A stretch of DNA of 64,000 nt from positions 434,001-498,000 of the forward strand of contig NC_060061.1 in the NCBI RefSeq assembly GCF_020283565.1. Direction: 5' to 3'. The position numbers were made by a program, and so were the translations under genes. Under the pieces are notes generated by a model. It did no database searches, was not told the DNA's origin, and saw nothing but the letters and a program-made list of their open reading frames with translations. Numbering within the stretch: the stretch's first letter is position 1; each line of letters starts with the position of its first letter. This stretch comes from Trifolium pratense. Taxonomy: Eukaryota; Streptophyta; Magnoliopsida; Fabales; Fabaceae. Below are positions 11,829 to 22,846 of this stretch, one piece after another.

Positions 11829-12666
11829 CAGCCCCCCAAGCACGAGGCTTCAAGAAGGCGAAGTGCTTTTGAATGAAGTCACTTGGCAATTATTATGCCT
11901 CGATGTTGTTCTATGTCGCCCATTTGTTGCTGACTCATACTATTTGTTTGCTTGCCGCCTTATCCTTCCTTTTGTTGTTGATATTTCTTAGATAATTTGT
12001 TCGCCCTTCTATGACCTTTGAATATCTTGATGTACGCCATTTGTGGCTTTGAATATTGTTGTCATTGTTTCTTGGCGACTTTGAGCAAGTTGGCAAGTCG
12101 CCCTTCCTTCTTTTCCATCGTATTTGCATTTTTGAGCCAGCGTTGTCACCAATCTCGCCTCTTCGTCTTTCGCGGATCGCCTTTCCTTCTTGGAAACGAA
12201 TTGAAACTTTGTGGCTAGTAACTTTGTTAGTCTATACTTCTGCTTCTTCTACTCAACATGAGTTTCTTATTTTCTTTGACACTCTATATTTGAGGATTGT
12301 AAGTATTCTGGCGTAATCTGTTTCGCCACTTCTTTGTTATAGTTGATTTTCGTACTGCCAGGCTTGCACGCCTTATTTTGTAACTATTGTTTCTTTGGAG
12401 ATTTAGAAAGAATTGGCGCTGCTCGGAGTCGCCCTTCCACTGTACTTTGTGTTTGGTGTTGAAAATAATCTCGCCTTTGAAATTTTTAACTTTGCACCTG
12501 CAATGTCTTTAGCACTTTAAATATAATTATATATCATTTATGAATGACTTTATACCTGTTGCCTTTTGGCGGTTGCAAATGATTTGGCGTTGTGATGAAT
12601 CGCCTTGCTTTGGTTATGTATAAGCTTTTTCTGGCGGCGTCAATAATCTCGCCTTTCTTCGCTGTA

Positions 12667-13660
12667 TCTTTTCCTGACACCCGCTACTCGTAAGATTTAC
12701 AGGTAGCGCCAAAGCATTTCAACTTGTCTTTTTCTGACGCCCCCTACTCGTAAGATTTACAGGTAACGCCAAGGCCTTGCAACCTTGTTTAATTTTTCTT
12801 TTTCTGACGCACCCAACTCGTAAGATTTACAGGTAACGCCAAGGCCTTGCAACCTTGTTTAATTTTTCTTTTTCTGACGTACCCAACTCGTAAGACTTAC
12901 AGGTAACGCCAAGGCCTTTCAACCTTGTTTTATTTTCTTTTTCTGACGTACCCAACTCGTAAGACTTACAGGTAACGCCAAGGCCTTTCAACCTTGTTTA
13001 ATTTTTGCTTTTTCTGACGTACCCAACTCGTAAGACTTACAGGTAACGCCAAGGCCTTTCAACTTTTTTTAATTTTGCTTTTTCTGACGTACCTAACTCG
13101 TAAGACTTACAGGTAACGCCAAGGCTTTGCAACCTTTTTAATTTTTCTTTTTCTGACGTACCCAACTCGTAGGTGACGCCAAGGCACTGTAACCCTTGTT
13201 TAATAATTTTTTTTTTTCTGACGTACCCAACTCGTAGGTGACGCCAAGGCACTGTAACCCTTGTTTAATAATTTTTTTTTTTTCTGACGTACCCAACTCG
13301 TAGGTGACGCCAAGGCACTGTAACCCCTGTTTAATAATTTTTTTTTTTTTTTTCTGACGTACCCAACTCGTAGGTGACGCCAAGGCACTGTAACCCTTGT
13401 TTAATAATTTTTTTTTTCTGACGTACCCAACTCGTAGGTGACGCCAAGGCACTGTAACCCTTGTTTAATAATTTTTTTTTTTTTCTGACGTACCCAACTC
13501 GTAGGTGACGCCAAGGCACTGTAACCCTTGTTTAATAATTTTTTTTTCTGACGTACCCAACTCGTAGGTGACGCCAAGGCACTGTAACCCTTGTTTAATA
13601 ATTTTTTTTTCTGACGTACCCAACTCGTAGGTGACGCCAAGGCATTGTAACCCTTGTTTT
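12667..13660 (-). repeat. ~65-72-bp minisatellite, about 15 units, two subfamilies
   Basis: Units share TTTTTCTGACGTACCCAACT then CGTA. The first block (about 12667-13130) keeps AAGACTTACAGGTAACGCC. The second block (about 13140-13660) has lost about 10 bp there (CGTAGGTGACGCC) and carries a growing T run. The second block is much more uniform, so it expanded later. Long frames across it (repeating 'ASPTSWVRQKKK') are products of the repeat, not a gene. Confidence 0.93.
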
Positions 13661-15003
13661 TGGTTCAGCGCTCACATCTGAGTTGATCTTTAAATAAAGA
13701 TTCAGAGCTCAAGTTTGAGATAACCATTTTTGTTGGTTCAGAGCCCGTAACTTAATCAGGTTGACCTTTATTCCATCACCGGTTAACCTTTATTGGTCTA
13801 GAGCCGGCTGGCTTCATTTATTCTTGGTTCAGAGCCCGCAACTTAATCATGATCGCTGCAAATAAGCTTTGATACATTAGGTTCAACAATAATAATATAT
13901 GAAAAATAAAACAAACGAAAATGATACCGCCATGGGTGGTTTGTTGCGGCGCTCCTCGCCTAGCAAGAAAAACAATTATGTTTTGGCGTGGTGAGACTGA
14001 GTTCCATTGCGGTAGTTATCGCGGAATATGCTTCAACCTGAAATATTAGTTGGCGGCTTCTATCTCGCCGAGTGATAATTACTGAATTTTCATCTCAATT
14101 TTCCACATTTGTTCGTTACCCTGTGCTATGATCAACTTGATAACTTTGTTAGGTACAAAGGAAATAAAACTATCACAGTATCATGCATCAGATGTTCTCT
14201 ATAATAATCAACAGCTATACTATCGAGAAATTAAAAGATTAAACACCAAACATCATAGAACTTTTGGTAGTTTGAGGTTCTAGCATCAGAAGCATATAAT
14301 CGCTATATCAATACAGTATAATGTCCCACTCCAAATATTGTCCTTAGTTTCATTTTCTATTGGTACATTACTATCACTAATTACATCAATTTGTTCATCA
14401 CATTGATCAAGTTGCATGGCAAATAAATGGGACAATGCAGGAAGGGATGATATGAGTTCAACACTTAATAGTTTCATTGTTTCAACTTATCCAGTACCCT
14501 ACTAATAGAATGCAACATGATCTCATGTTGCTATGCAGTTTATTTTTGTGGTGCTCTAACAATTTCCTTGAATAACTAAGAAGCATTTTGTGTTAATTAT
14601 AAGTACAAATAACATATTATCAAAACAGAAGGAGTGAGAACTATATGATTAAATGGTAAGTTGCAAGAAAAGAACGTTAACACCTGATCGAGATGAACAG
14701 AACGACCGACGGTGAGATGGCGATTCCTCCATAACCGACCGCGGCGATGACAATTTCTCCACAACTGACGTCGGAGGCGATTTCTTAACGAATATAACGG
14801 CGGAGATGGCGACTTCATTGTTTCCGCCTGGATTGAGAGCAGAGTTGCCGTAAAGAAAACAATGTGTTAGTGGCGGCGTGGCGGTTCTTGGATGGTGTGA
14901 TAACAGATGCATGGCGATGCAAAGACGAGGACGCGATGCGATTCTCCGTATACACGCTTCTTTCTTTATTGATGAGTGGAGCCAAACAAAATCCTCCGGA
15001 TCA

Positions 15004-15041
<38 letters not shown>

Positions 15042-15100
15042 TAGAGATATATCCAAAAGAGATGTCAAGTTGTAACTTCTGCTTCTTTCTCATCTGCCCT
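13661..15100. other. non-coding interior of the LARD-like element
   Basis: Starts with small repeats around 'GGTTCAGAGCCCG' (13661-13850), then unique-looking sequence without a domain. A (TAA)n run lies at 15009-15040. Frames of up to 180 codons run through it on both strands but carry no recognisable motif. Confidence 0.6.
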
Positions 15101-15208
15101 TTAAGCCTTGATGGCCGCAATGTGAGTCTGCAAACGCCGAATTTCTACGACGGCGGCTTGCAAGGTGTTAACGCTAGAATTATCGTTGTTTCCATGCTCT
15201 CCAGCCAT
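15101..15208 (-). pseudogene. truncated gag-like leader ORF (35 aa)
   Basis: The first ATG after the primer-binding site opens a 35-codon frame: MAGEHGNNDNSSVNT, then LQAAVVEIRRLQTHIAAIKA, then TAA. Its polar start followed by a short coiled-coil-like LQxAVxEIRRLQ stretch resembles the N terminus of Tat-type Gag proteins. The frame continues past the stop for eleven codons. This suggests a nonsense change in an ancestral gag before the rest was lost. Resemblance is by eye only. Confidence 0.5.
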
Positions 15209-15292
15209 GTGAAGATGTTTGATTTTTCGTCTAGTTGCTGTGATAGGCTGGGATCAAATGATTTTACCGCAGCCCCACGGTGGGCGCCAAAA

Positions 15293-15827
15293 TGTTCTGG
15301 TAAAAACTCAAAGGGGGTTGTATTATTGACTAAATGGTGTGATTACACTTGGTTCAATCCCAACAACCCTGGGAGTTTTATAAGTCAGAAGTCGATCAGA
15401 ACATAGGGGTTTGTATTATTCAAGATTGATAACTGATACAAGTATGTCAGAGAAGAAATTGATTCTCTTTACAAGAATGAAAATATGGTGGTTTCTCATG
15501 ATGAGAGTGAGTCTATGTAGAATCAGTGAAAAAGTTCTCCCCTTCTTCTCTTGAAACAGACCCTATTTATAGGCAAAAAATCTCCTCTTGTTGCTTGATA
15601 ACCGCCTTGCTTGGAGAGGAATTCATGGGTAGTGGGCGGTTTCTTTTCCTTCTTCTCCAAGCTTCTTCCTTCTTCTTCAAGTTTCTTCCTTCTTCTCCAA
15701 GTCATGTTGGATCATGCTTATCATGTGTTTTTCATGGTTGTTTTCACGCTTCTCCTTTAGATGCTCCCATTGGGCTTTTTTCGTATTGGGCCTTAATAAA
15801 TCACTCTCTGGTCCATGGCCCGGTACA
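15293..15827 (-). repeat. 5' LTR of the LARD-like element
   Basis: 535 bp. A TATA box, CTATAAATAG on the minus strand, lies at about 15563-15572 and would drive the element's transcript leftwards. Confidence 0.92.
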
Positions 15828-15832
15828 CTTAT

Positions 15833-16227
15833 GAAATTCATGTTTTTTTAATAAAAAAATATTAAACTATGTAGAGACGTGATTTTTAAAAGATACTTAA
15901 TAATAACAAACTTTTTTTTTGTACTAAACTTAATATTAACAAACTTTAAAAAGCGATTTAAACAATATTTAGATAAAAATCCAAAAGAGATGTTAATAAC
16001 AAAGACCAAAAAAGATAATAACAGATAATCATTCTAATAATAACAAACTTAAAAAAAGATAATTACAATTAATAATAAAAACTTAAAAAAGATAATTATC
16101 ATAAATTATTTTTTTTAAGTCACTTACATTGTGTTTTCTTCAATAAAAAAAAAACAATTCTTATTTTAAAAACTTTATCAAAATTATGTTTGACCCTACT
16201 TCTTATAAGAAGTAGAGAAGTAAAATA
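15833..16227. other. AT-rich spacer, no gene
   Basis: Repeated 'AATAATAACAAACTT' and 'AAAAAGATAAT' motifs; nothing coding is seen. Confidence 0.6.
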
Positions 16228-16238
16228 TAAATAGGCCA

Positions 16239-16398
16239 CCAATCCTTAGTTGGTTCAGTGATGATTGACGCTGAACTTGGTAAGGAGGACCGCGGTTCGA
16301 TCCCTACAACTGTGATCAGGAGGGGACTGAAATCACTTGATGTCAGAACTGACCCCCGAACCAGATTCAACTCGTGGTTAAAGCCAAAAAAAAAAATT
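16239..16398 (+). mobile_element. tRNA-derived SINE with 11-bp target duplication
   Basis: A 160-bp insertion with pol III A-box-like TTAGTTGGTTCAGTG near the start and B-box GGTTCGATCCC about 40 nt later, ending in AAAGCC and a poly-A tail. It is flanked by the exact 11-bp duplication TAAATAGGCCA at 16228-16238 and 16399-16409. The body (GACTGAAATCACTTGATGTC, then CAGAACTGACCCCCGAACCAG) is typical of legume SINEs known to me. The intact duplication indicates a recent insertion. Confidence 0.92.
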
Positions 16399-16464
16399 TA
16401 AATAGGCCAAATATGCACACCAAATCTGGTGACTTTAGAATAAACACCATACATATTAGAAACC

Positions 16465-16673
16465 GAAGCCTTCGCTCAAGTCCCGCATCTCAACTCTGAA
16501 CTTGGAGCGGGCAGGCCAACATGGTGCAGCACCAGCTCAAGCTGACAAGCCAAAGCTGTGCTCCACTTGGGTCACAAGTTGGCGCTACCCAACTCGGCAA
16601 ACCGGCGGATGTGTTAGGAGTTTATAAACACTCATTTGTATCATATTCTAACCAATGCGGGACTTGTAAATGC
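16465..16673 (+). repeat. dispersed repeat, copy 1
   Basis: Contains GGGCAGGCCAACATGGTGCA, AAGCCAAAGCTGTG, AGTTGGCGCTACCCAACTCG and ends near ATGCGGGACTTGTAAATG. It is about 80% similar by eye to 17847-18073. It may be an LTR or SINE fragment; class not resolved. Confidence 0.65.
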
Positions 16674-16810
16674 TAACATATATAAACAATAGATCCAAAA
16701 AATGCTAACATGAACAATAGTCAATAGATCCAAAAGGGTGTATAGTCTTCAGTTGGAATTTGGTCTGTTGGAATTTGATACTGTGTAATCCAAAATTGTT
16801 GTTGCTGTGA

Positions 16811-17237
16811 TGATTTTTTCTCCTTACAAGGAAATGATGATCTAACTGGGTTCAGTGGGTTGCATATTTGGGAATTGCAACTTGCAAGGAAAAAACATTG
16901 TGCCAAAAATGAAATTGAAACAATACATATTGAATGACTATAATATATACCACATAGTATCAAAAATGTTGTTTTTTCATGTTGTCAAAATGCATATATT
17001 GAACTTTCATGTCTCAGGTTCAGATATTAGTTTGATAAGTCAATCAGCAATGTTAGGGATAAAAAGCTGACAATTCTCTTACATTAAATACAATTACTTG
17101 CAGTTATACAAGCAATAATTCACAATTATCAATCTCCTTGGGCATCAAATTCAGACAGATTCATCTGCTTCAATTCATTTACATCTTGCCACTTCCTTGA
17201 AGCCAAATGGGGTTTTGTAAAAGAAATGGTTACTAAA
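16811..17237 (+). repeat. 427-bp tandem duplication, unit 1
   Basis: Begins TGATTTTTTCTCC and runs directly into an identical-looking second unit. No coding content is recognised; short frames are shared by both units. Confidence 0.95.
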
Positions 17238-17664
17238 TGATTTTTTCTCCTTACAAGGAAATGATGATCTAACTGGGTTCAGTGGGTTGCATATTTGGGA
17301 ATTGCAACTTGCAAGGAAAAAACATTGTGCCAAAAATGAAATTGAAACAATACATATTGAATGACTATAATATATACCACATAGTATCAAAAATGTTGTT
17401 TTTTCATGTTGTCAAAATGCATATATTGAACTTTCATGTCTCAGGTTCAGATATTAGTTTGATAAGTCAATCAGCAATGTTAGGGATAAAAAGCTGACAA
17501 TTCTCTTACATTAAATACAATTACTTGCAGTTATACAAGCAATAATTCACAATTATCAATCTCCTTGGGCATCAAATTCAGACAGATTCATCTGCTTCAA
17601 TTCATTTACATCTTGCCACTTCCTTGAAGCCAAATGGGGTTTTGTAAAAGAAATGGTTACTAAA
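17238..17664 (+). repeat. 427-bp tandem duplication, unit 2
   Basis: Same length as unit 1 with no difference noticed by eye. The boundary shows only a TG microhomology. This points to a very recent tandem duplication or an assembly artefact. Confidence 0.95.
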
Positions 17665-17846
17665 TGTGTGGTGCCAGGGAGCATGAAGAAGAGTAAAAAA
17701 ATGATGGTTCAATGGCTTGGCTCACCAAGCTTTTTGGACTAGGATTGCTGTGGCCTGTGATCCCTCCACTGTTAGGAGAAGGAGGTGTTCGCTGCTCTGT
17801 GAAACCAGCCTCACGCTGTGCCCTCCTGTCTAAGAGCCAAGAGACC

Positions 17847-18073
17847 TAAGCTTTCGCCTAAGTCACATGACTCAACTCTCAACTTGGAGTGGGCAGGCCA
17901 ACATGGTGCACCCACCAGACCAACCTGACAAGCCAAAGCTGTGTTCCATCACTTTGATGCCCCCACTTGGGTTACAAGTTGGTGCTACCCAACTCGGCAA
18001 ACTAACTGATGTGTTAGATGTTTATAAAGAGTCATTTGTGTTATACTCTAGGCGATGTGGGATTTGGAAATGA
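17847..18073 (+). repeat. dispersed repeat, copy 2
   Basis: Partner of 16465-16673, with a 17-bp extra stretch (ATCACTTTGATGCCCCC) in the middle. The two copies bracket the 427-bp tandem duplication. Confidence 0.65.
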
Positions 18074-19257
18074 CAGAATTAGTTCTTTGCAGAGTTTTAA
18101 TCATTGAGCTTCTAGTTCACACATCACACCACTGATTATTAAGTATACAGAAGCTGGAGTTTCAGTTAAATCATTGATGCACCCTTTCCTTCCTTCAAAA
18201 TTGTTCTCAATATTTAACAATGACCATATGTAACTTATCATCAACAGTTAATCAACAAGACAAACATCCCAGTGACCAAATGTAGTAAACAACATTTTGC
18301 AAGTGACCAACATATGAACTAGTTTATCATTGGTAAGATCCGACGAGCATAAGTTGTACTAATTAGGAACAACTTAATAAAAAAGGGCCTTCAACACTTG
18401 TAGTAAAACCAGTGAACAACATATGAATTAGTTTATCATGTTGAATCTCAATCATTGGTCATGAGAAAATGTGTTTAAAAGTAGAGATTAAAAACATAAC
18501 CACCATCACCCAAATGTTTTTTTTCCAACATGACTGGATCCCCTCCCGTAATTAAGTTATCATATGTATAGAAATGCAGAGGCATGTATCTGTCAACAAA
18601 ATAATTTATGCCTGAGGCTACTGATTAAGTTGATAGCTAAATGCCACAAGAGGCTTGCCTCTTGGGTTAAAGAAACTACTTTTCATGGAAAGGGTTCAAA
18701 ATTTTGAATTAAGATAAAGATGGATGTTTCAACTCTAGAGGAAAAGTCTTGTATTCTTCATTGCAAAAATTACAATCATGTAGTATAATATATGTCTCTT
18801 ACACTGTTTACACTTGATGCAACTATACTTTGACCATACAAATAAATAAAAAATAGTTAACAACACTATAAGTTACCAAACAAATGAATCAGTTTAGCAT
18901 GGACAAGATCCCAGGATTGAAGACAAAGGGATTTGGGTGTTGGTAGTACAATAAAACCAGATTATCATCAAAAGTTAGCAGGCAGTCAGCATCAGTTATT
19001 GGATCATGATCATCACATGTGCCAATATCCGGCAGCAAATGGCCATCAAATCATTTATTCCCGAGCTTTTGAAACGCCACATAACCGTCCAAAATATGGA
19101 ATTATCGTCAATTAGTGTGTGTGAATCGTATATAGAAGGACCAAGAAAGGCATGCTTGTTGGGTAGAAGAAACCAATTCCTTTAATACTAGCTTAGCTCA
19201 ATCAGTTGCATATCTCTGTCAGCCATGAACTTCATTCACCAAGTTATTCATCATGCA
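18074..19257. other. 3' flank of the cyclin relic, no gene
   Basis: Homologous to the flanks downstream of genes A, B and C. 'ACATATGAATTAGTTTATCAT'-type sequence appears twice (near 18310 and 18420), so this flank itself contains an internal duplication. Confidence 0.6.
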
Positions 19258-19634
19258 TCACTCTTCTTCAAAGTAATGGTTTGGCACCTCAGGAGGAGAA
19301 GGCAAGTTTGCAACACATTTGAACTGTTCCATACAATGATTTTAAGTCAATCAACTTGCAATAATAAGAATTAACTATAACAAAAGAAAGATTAAAAGTT
19401 AAAACAATCACCTTGTTCTGCTTGTATTTGTCACGAACAGCTGCAGCCAAAACAGAAGGCAAGAATCTAATACACTCATAGTCCAATAAGCTTAACTCGG
19501 CCAGATAGTTACACAGATATTCAAACTGCAAATTGGAATTCTGCAATTAAGAACACAAACAAGAGTTAGTAAACCTAATAAAAGCTTTTGCCATCACCAA
19601 CTGATAAATGATTAAAAATAAAAACAGTTGAACT
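19258..19634 (-). pseudogene. truncated A3-type cyclin relic with fused exons
   Basis: Only the 3' end of a cyclin copy remains. Exon 8 is at 19258-19323 ([14 protein letters not shown]...EEE, stop). A fused exon at 19412-19540 joins the start of exon 6 ([16 protein letters not shown]...) straight to the end of exon 7 ([10 protein letters not shown]). The intron and 156 coding bases are deleted, yet the frame is kept (43 codons). Similarity to the other copies stops at about 19634, in what was intron 5. Exons 1-5 are absent, so no functional cyclin is expected. Closest by eye to copy B. Confidence 0.88.
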
Positions 19635-19738
19635 CGCGCGACTCCTAATTTGAATATTTATTTAAGTACACTATTTGGTTTTACCCAACCCAAGTACACC
19701 CCTAATCTACACTTAATTTCAAACATAAATATCAACAA

Positions 19739-19810
19739 GTCGTTGTAGTATAGTGGTAAGTATTCGCGCCTGTCACGCGGGTGACCCGGGTTCGATCCCC
19801 GGCAACGGCG
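19739..19810 (+). tRNA. tRNA-Asp (GTC)
   Basis: A 72-nt cloverleaf. Acceptor stem GTCGTTG pairs with CAACGGC, discriminator G. A box TAGTATAGTGG, B box GGTTCGATCC. Anticodon GTC is at 19772-19774 in loop CTGTCAC. A T6 pol III terminator starts at 19812. It matches the usual plant tRNA-Asp except in the anticodon stem: CGCGC against GCGGG gives a G-G mismatch at the second pair (19766/19780), where plants normally have C-G. It lies between two cyclin copies, about 100 bp from the broken end of the relic. Confidence 0.96.
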
Positions 19811-21087
19811 CTTTTTTATTTTATTTTATTACCACATTTGTCTAAAGTCAATGTCCGGAGCTGATTAATAATCTCAAAGTTTAAAGATTCCACTGTTGTG
19901 CAATTCGAATGGTGGCAATAGGTTTGCACTAGGAATGGCAGTTCTGATTTTACATCTGATGTTATGTGATTTTGGTGACATTGTATTAATTAATGTGAAT
20001 AGGAAAGAGGCTAATTCATAAACTGATGTTTAAGGGTACTAATGGAGTGCTTGTTCAAAAAAGGGTACTAATGGAGTTTGATTATTGGGAGCTGAAATGT
20101 GTTGGTTGGTTGGTTGGATGGTGTCCACAAATTGGACTGCACTGTTGTATCAGTAAGAATGCTGTGCTATTACATTATCCCTCATTTTCTGCATAATTCT
20201 TGGACGCATTTATTCTCACATGGCATGCCTTGTGCCTGTAACAAACAAAAGAACAACCAGTTCCTGCCTTGGATTAATCTGCTAAACCACACTTATAACA
20301 CACAAGGCCGTTCACATTCACGGATTCACCAGTAACAATGGAATTTCTGTCAAACATTTGGAAAAGGATGTACTAGCTGATAAAATGTTTCACATTGATG
20401 TTGATCGATCAGTGCAGTACCAACTATCATCCTTTTGTATATTGCTGTAAATAACAATATGATTGGTGCTCTACTACATTTCCTCTCTTTTTCCCCGTTA
20501 CCTCTCCAAAAAAAAAAATGAGACGAGGACAAGAATAAGATGAAAAATATTAAGGTAAATGAAGGGAGCAAGAATAATTAAGAGATTTGTGGAAACATGA
20601 CAACAGGAAAGGGTTCAAATTACAGAAATAAGATAAATATGGGTGTTCTAACTCTTAAGAAAAAGTATTGCATTCTTCATTGCAAGAATAATAACCATGT
20701 AGTACCATACATATCTCTTACATTGTTTACACTTGATGCAATTATACTTCAACTATTGTAAAATCACAAGAATTCAAACACTATAAGTCCCACTAATAAA
20801 TGTAGTATACCCAATTCACAAATTAGTTTATCTTGGACAAGATCCAGGGAAGCATAGGCTATATTAACAAGTGACAACTTCACCACAAAGGGAATTGGCC
20901 ATTAGCAACCAGATTATCATCAAAATTTAGCAAGCAGTCATTGGATTATAATATATATCAAGATCCAGCAACATGTGGCCATCAATAATTGATTGTCAAA
21001 AACAACATAACTCCCCAAGTTTGAGATTATCACCACCTCAAAAAATCCTTTATATTTGTCACCAATGAACTTCATTCACCAAGTTGT
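19811..21087. other. 3' flank of cyclin gene B, no gene
   Basis: From about 20290 to 21087 it is homologous to the 3' flank of gene A (about 7650-8574). The part before that (19811-20280) is unique within the window and shows no gene. Confidence 0.6.
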
Positions 21088-22846
21088 TCAGCAATAGATT
21101 AAGTAGTAATGGCTTGGCACCTCAGGAGGGGAAGGCAAGTTTGCCACACATTTGAACTGTTCCATACAATGATTTTAAGTCAATCAACTTGCAACAAGAA
21201 TTAACTATAAGAAAAGGAAGATTAAAAGTTAAAACAATCACCTTGTTCTGCTTGTATTTGTCACGAACAGCTTTGAATGATGCTGCCCTTCTCGACAAAT
21301 ACAAGTCGTGTAACATGGTAACACATTCTTCCAAATCAGCTGATTCATATCCCAAGCATTCACACAGGGATGAAGTCTGCAATAGATTCTAAGCATTTAG
21401 TACCTTCAAATATAATTCTTTTATTGAATCAAAGATATTAAAGTCCATAACATCAAATATTTACCCATGGATTTACTCCAGGCTGGATAATAAATCTGGC
21501 AAGAAATATAACAGATGCAGCCACAAGAGAAGGCAAGAATCTTATACACTCATAGTCCAACATGCTTAACTCGGCAAGATAGTTGCACAGATACTCAAAC
21601 TGTAGATTAGAAGTCTGCACTTTATAAATGAGCAACAATTAGTATACACAATAAAAGCTTTTGACATCACAAACTAATATTAAAAGAACAGTTCAACTTA
21701 CCTTTTGATTCTCAGAAGCAATCCCGACAAACCACCTGAAACGAAACATAACAATTGCACATAAACATAATCAGTACAATAACTTCATTTCAGCAAAAAT
21801 TGTATATATCCAATTCTACAATAAAAATGTCCTTACTTTAGAAATGTGATAACATTAGGGTTGCCCATTTCAAACTTTAGAGCATTGAGAATGTCAGACT
21901 CCATCTTTAAAACCTGCAGTTACAATAATTAACATGAGAAACAAAGCAACGCACATGAAAAAACTTAAATTAACTAATTCAAACAACGAAGATAGGATAT
22001 TTACCTCCTTTAGATCATAGGTGTTATCAGTAATTTTGCAGAATTCCACAGCATTTGGTGGGGTGATTTCTTCATACTTTCTGCAAATTAAAAAGCGATA
22101 AAATTATAATTCAACTGCAAACTAACATAAAATTTATAAAAAAAAAATAAAAAAAAAAAACTAGTGATTAAGATCTTACGATGCAATGAGCATGGAGGAA
22201 ACACCAAGAAGCTGAAATTTGGATCTTTTGACAGGTTGAATAGATAGGAACCGATCGACGTAGGAAATAGATAGATGAAGGGTTTCAGGAAGAAGTTTGT
22301 ATTCGTCGGCAACCTCAGTTAACCAATCAACCAATGTCCCCCTCATGTTTGAAGTAATGTCTGTTTGAACATTCTCCATATAACCAACCATTGGTCTTCT
22401 TTTTTTCTGCATCTGAGAAATAATCAAAGCATAAATTTAAACACCAACAAATTGTCAATGAAATAACACATTGTGCAAAAAGAATGAAAATTTAACATAA
22501 ATAACCAGAAAGAAAAAAGAGGCATTACCTCCATTGTGCGAAGATAATCGACAATGTCGGATACATAAGGCTCATCAATCTCTTCATTGGAACGTTTGGG
22601 ATTGTTGTTTCTTGGAAGTGGCTTATCCAAATTGGAATGAAGGGGAGATAAGGTTGTTATTGTTGTTGTTGAATTGTTGAGGTTAGGGTTTCTCAGAACT
22701 TGGAATTTGTGTTTGGGTTGATATTGAGGGAAACTGAGATCAGGAATTTCGCCTAATACAACTCTGTGTCTTTTGAGAACAATGACTTGTGGTTGTGGTG
22801 GTTGTTGATTGGTGATTGCTCTCTTCTTTGATGCGCGAGTCTCCAT
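21088..22846 (-). CDS. A3-type cyclin, copy B (363 aa)
   Basis: Exons: 22529-22846, 22180-22412, 22005-22080, 21837-21913, 21702-21735, 21465-21614, 21242-21376, 21088-21156; all GT-AG, phases consistent, 363 residues. Destruction-box-like RVVLGEIPD is at about 28-36. The N terminus has a Thr-rich insertion (NNSTTTITTLSPL) absent from copy A. The cyclin box has [12 protein letters not shown], where other copies have LVEV, plus the conserved LIASKYEEI and VLKMESDIL. Exon 5 starts with Trp ([11 protein letters not shown]). The last exon has drifted: after EVPSHYY it ends LIYC instead of the acidic FEE(E) ending of the others. As in copy A, two exon-2 acceptors 6 nt apart are possible. Predicted to be functional; the C-terminal tail is unusual. 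Confidence 0.92.

Larger units (their letters stand above)
11294..15827 (-). mobile_element. non-autonomous gypsy-type LTR element (LARD-like)
   Basis: Two 535-bp LTRs flanked by the target duplication CTTAT (11289-11293 and 15828-15832). Read on the minus strand each LTR starts TGTACCGGGCC and ends CCAGAACA. The primer-binding site TGGCGCCCACCGTGGGGC lies at 15272-15289, three bases from the 5' LTR. A G-rich purine tract lies at about 11829-11840 next to the 3' LTR. The interior has no protease, reverse transcriptase or integrase. It holds a truncated gag-like leader, a (TAA)n microsatellite (15009-15040) and a 1-kb minisatellite. LTRs differ at one site by eye, so insertion is very recent and needed enzymes in trans, plausibly from a Tat-type relative with a similar primer site. 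Confidence 0.93.

Noticed and set aside
11527..11991. 154-codon frame, partly repeated at 15526
   Set aside because: It lies in the LTR and is present in both LTRs; no motif, antisense to the element transcript.
13037..13640. Repetitive Lys-rich ORFs (ASPTSWVRQKKK pattern) on the minus strand
   Set aside because: They arise because the minisatellite unit lacks stops in some frames; T-run length changes shift frame between units and there is no start context or domain.
14864..15406. 180-codon frame on the plus strand with poly-Asn
   Set aside because: Poly-Asn comes from a (TAA)n microsatellite; the frame crosses from the element interior into its LTR and is antisense to the element.
16855..17497. 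71-codon frames repeated twice
   Set aside because: Identical because of the 427-bp tandem duplication; low-complexity content and no homologous motif.
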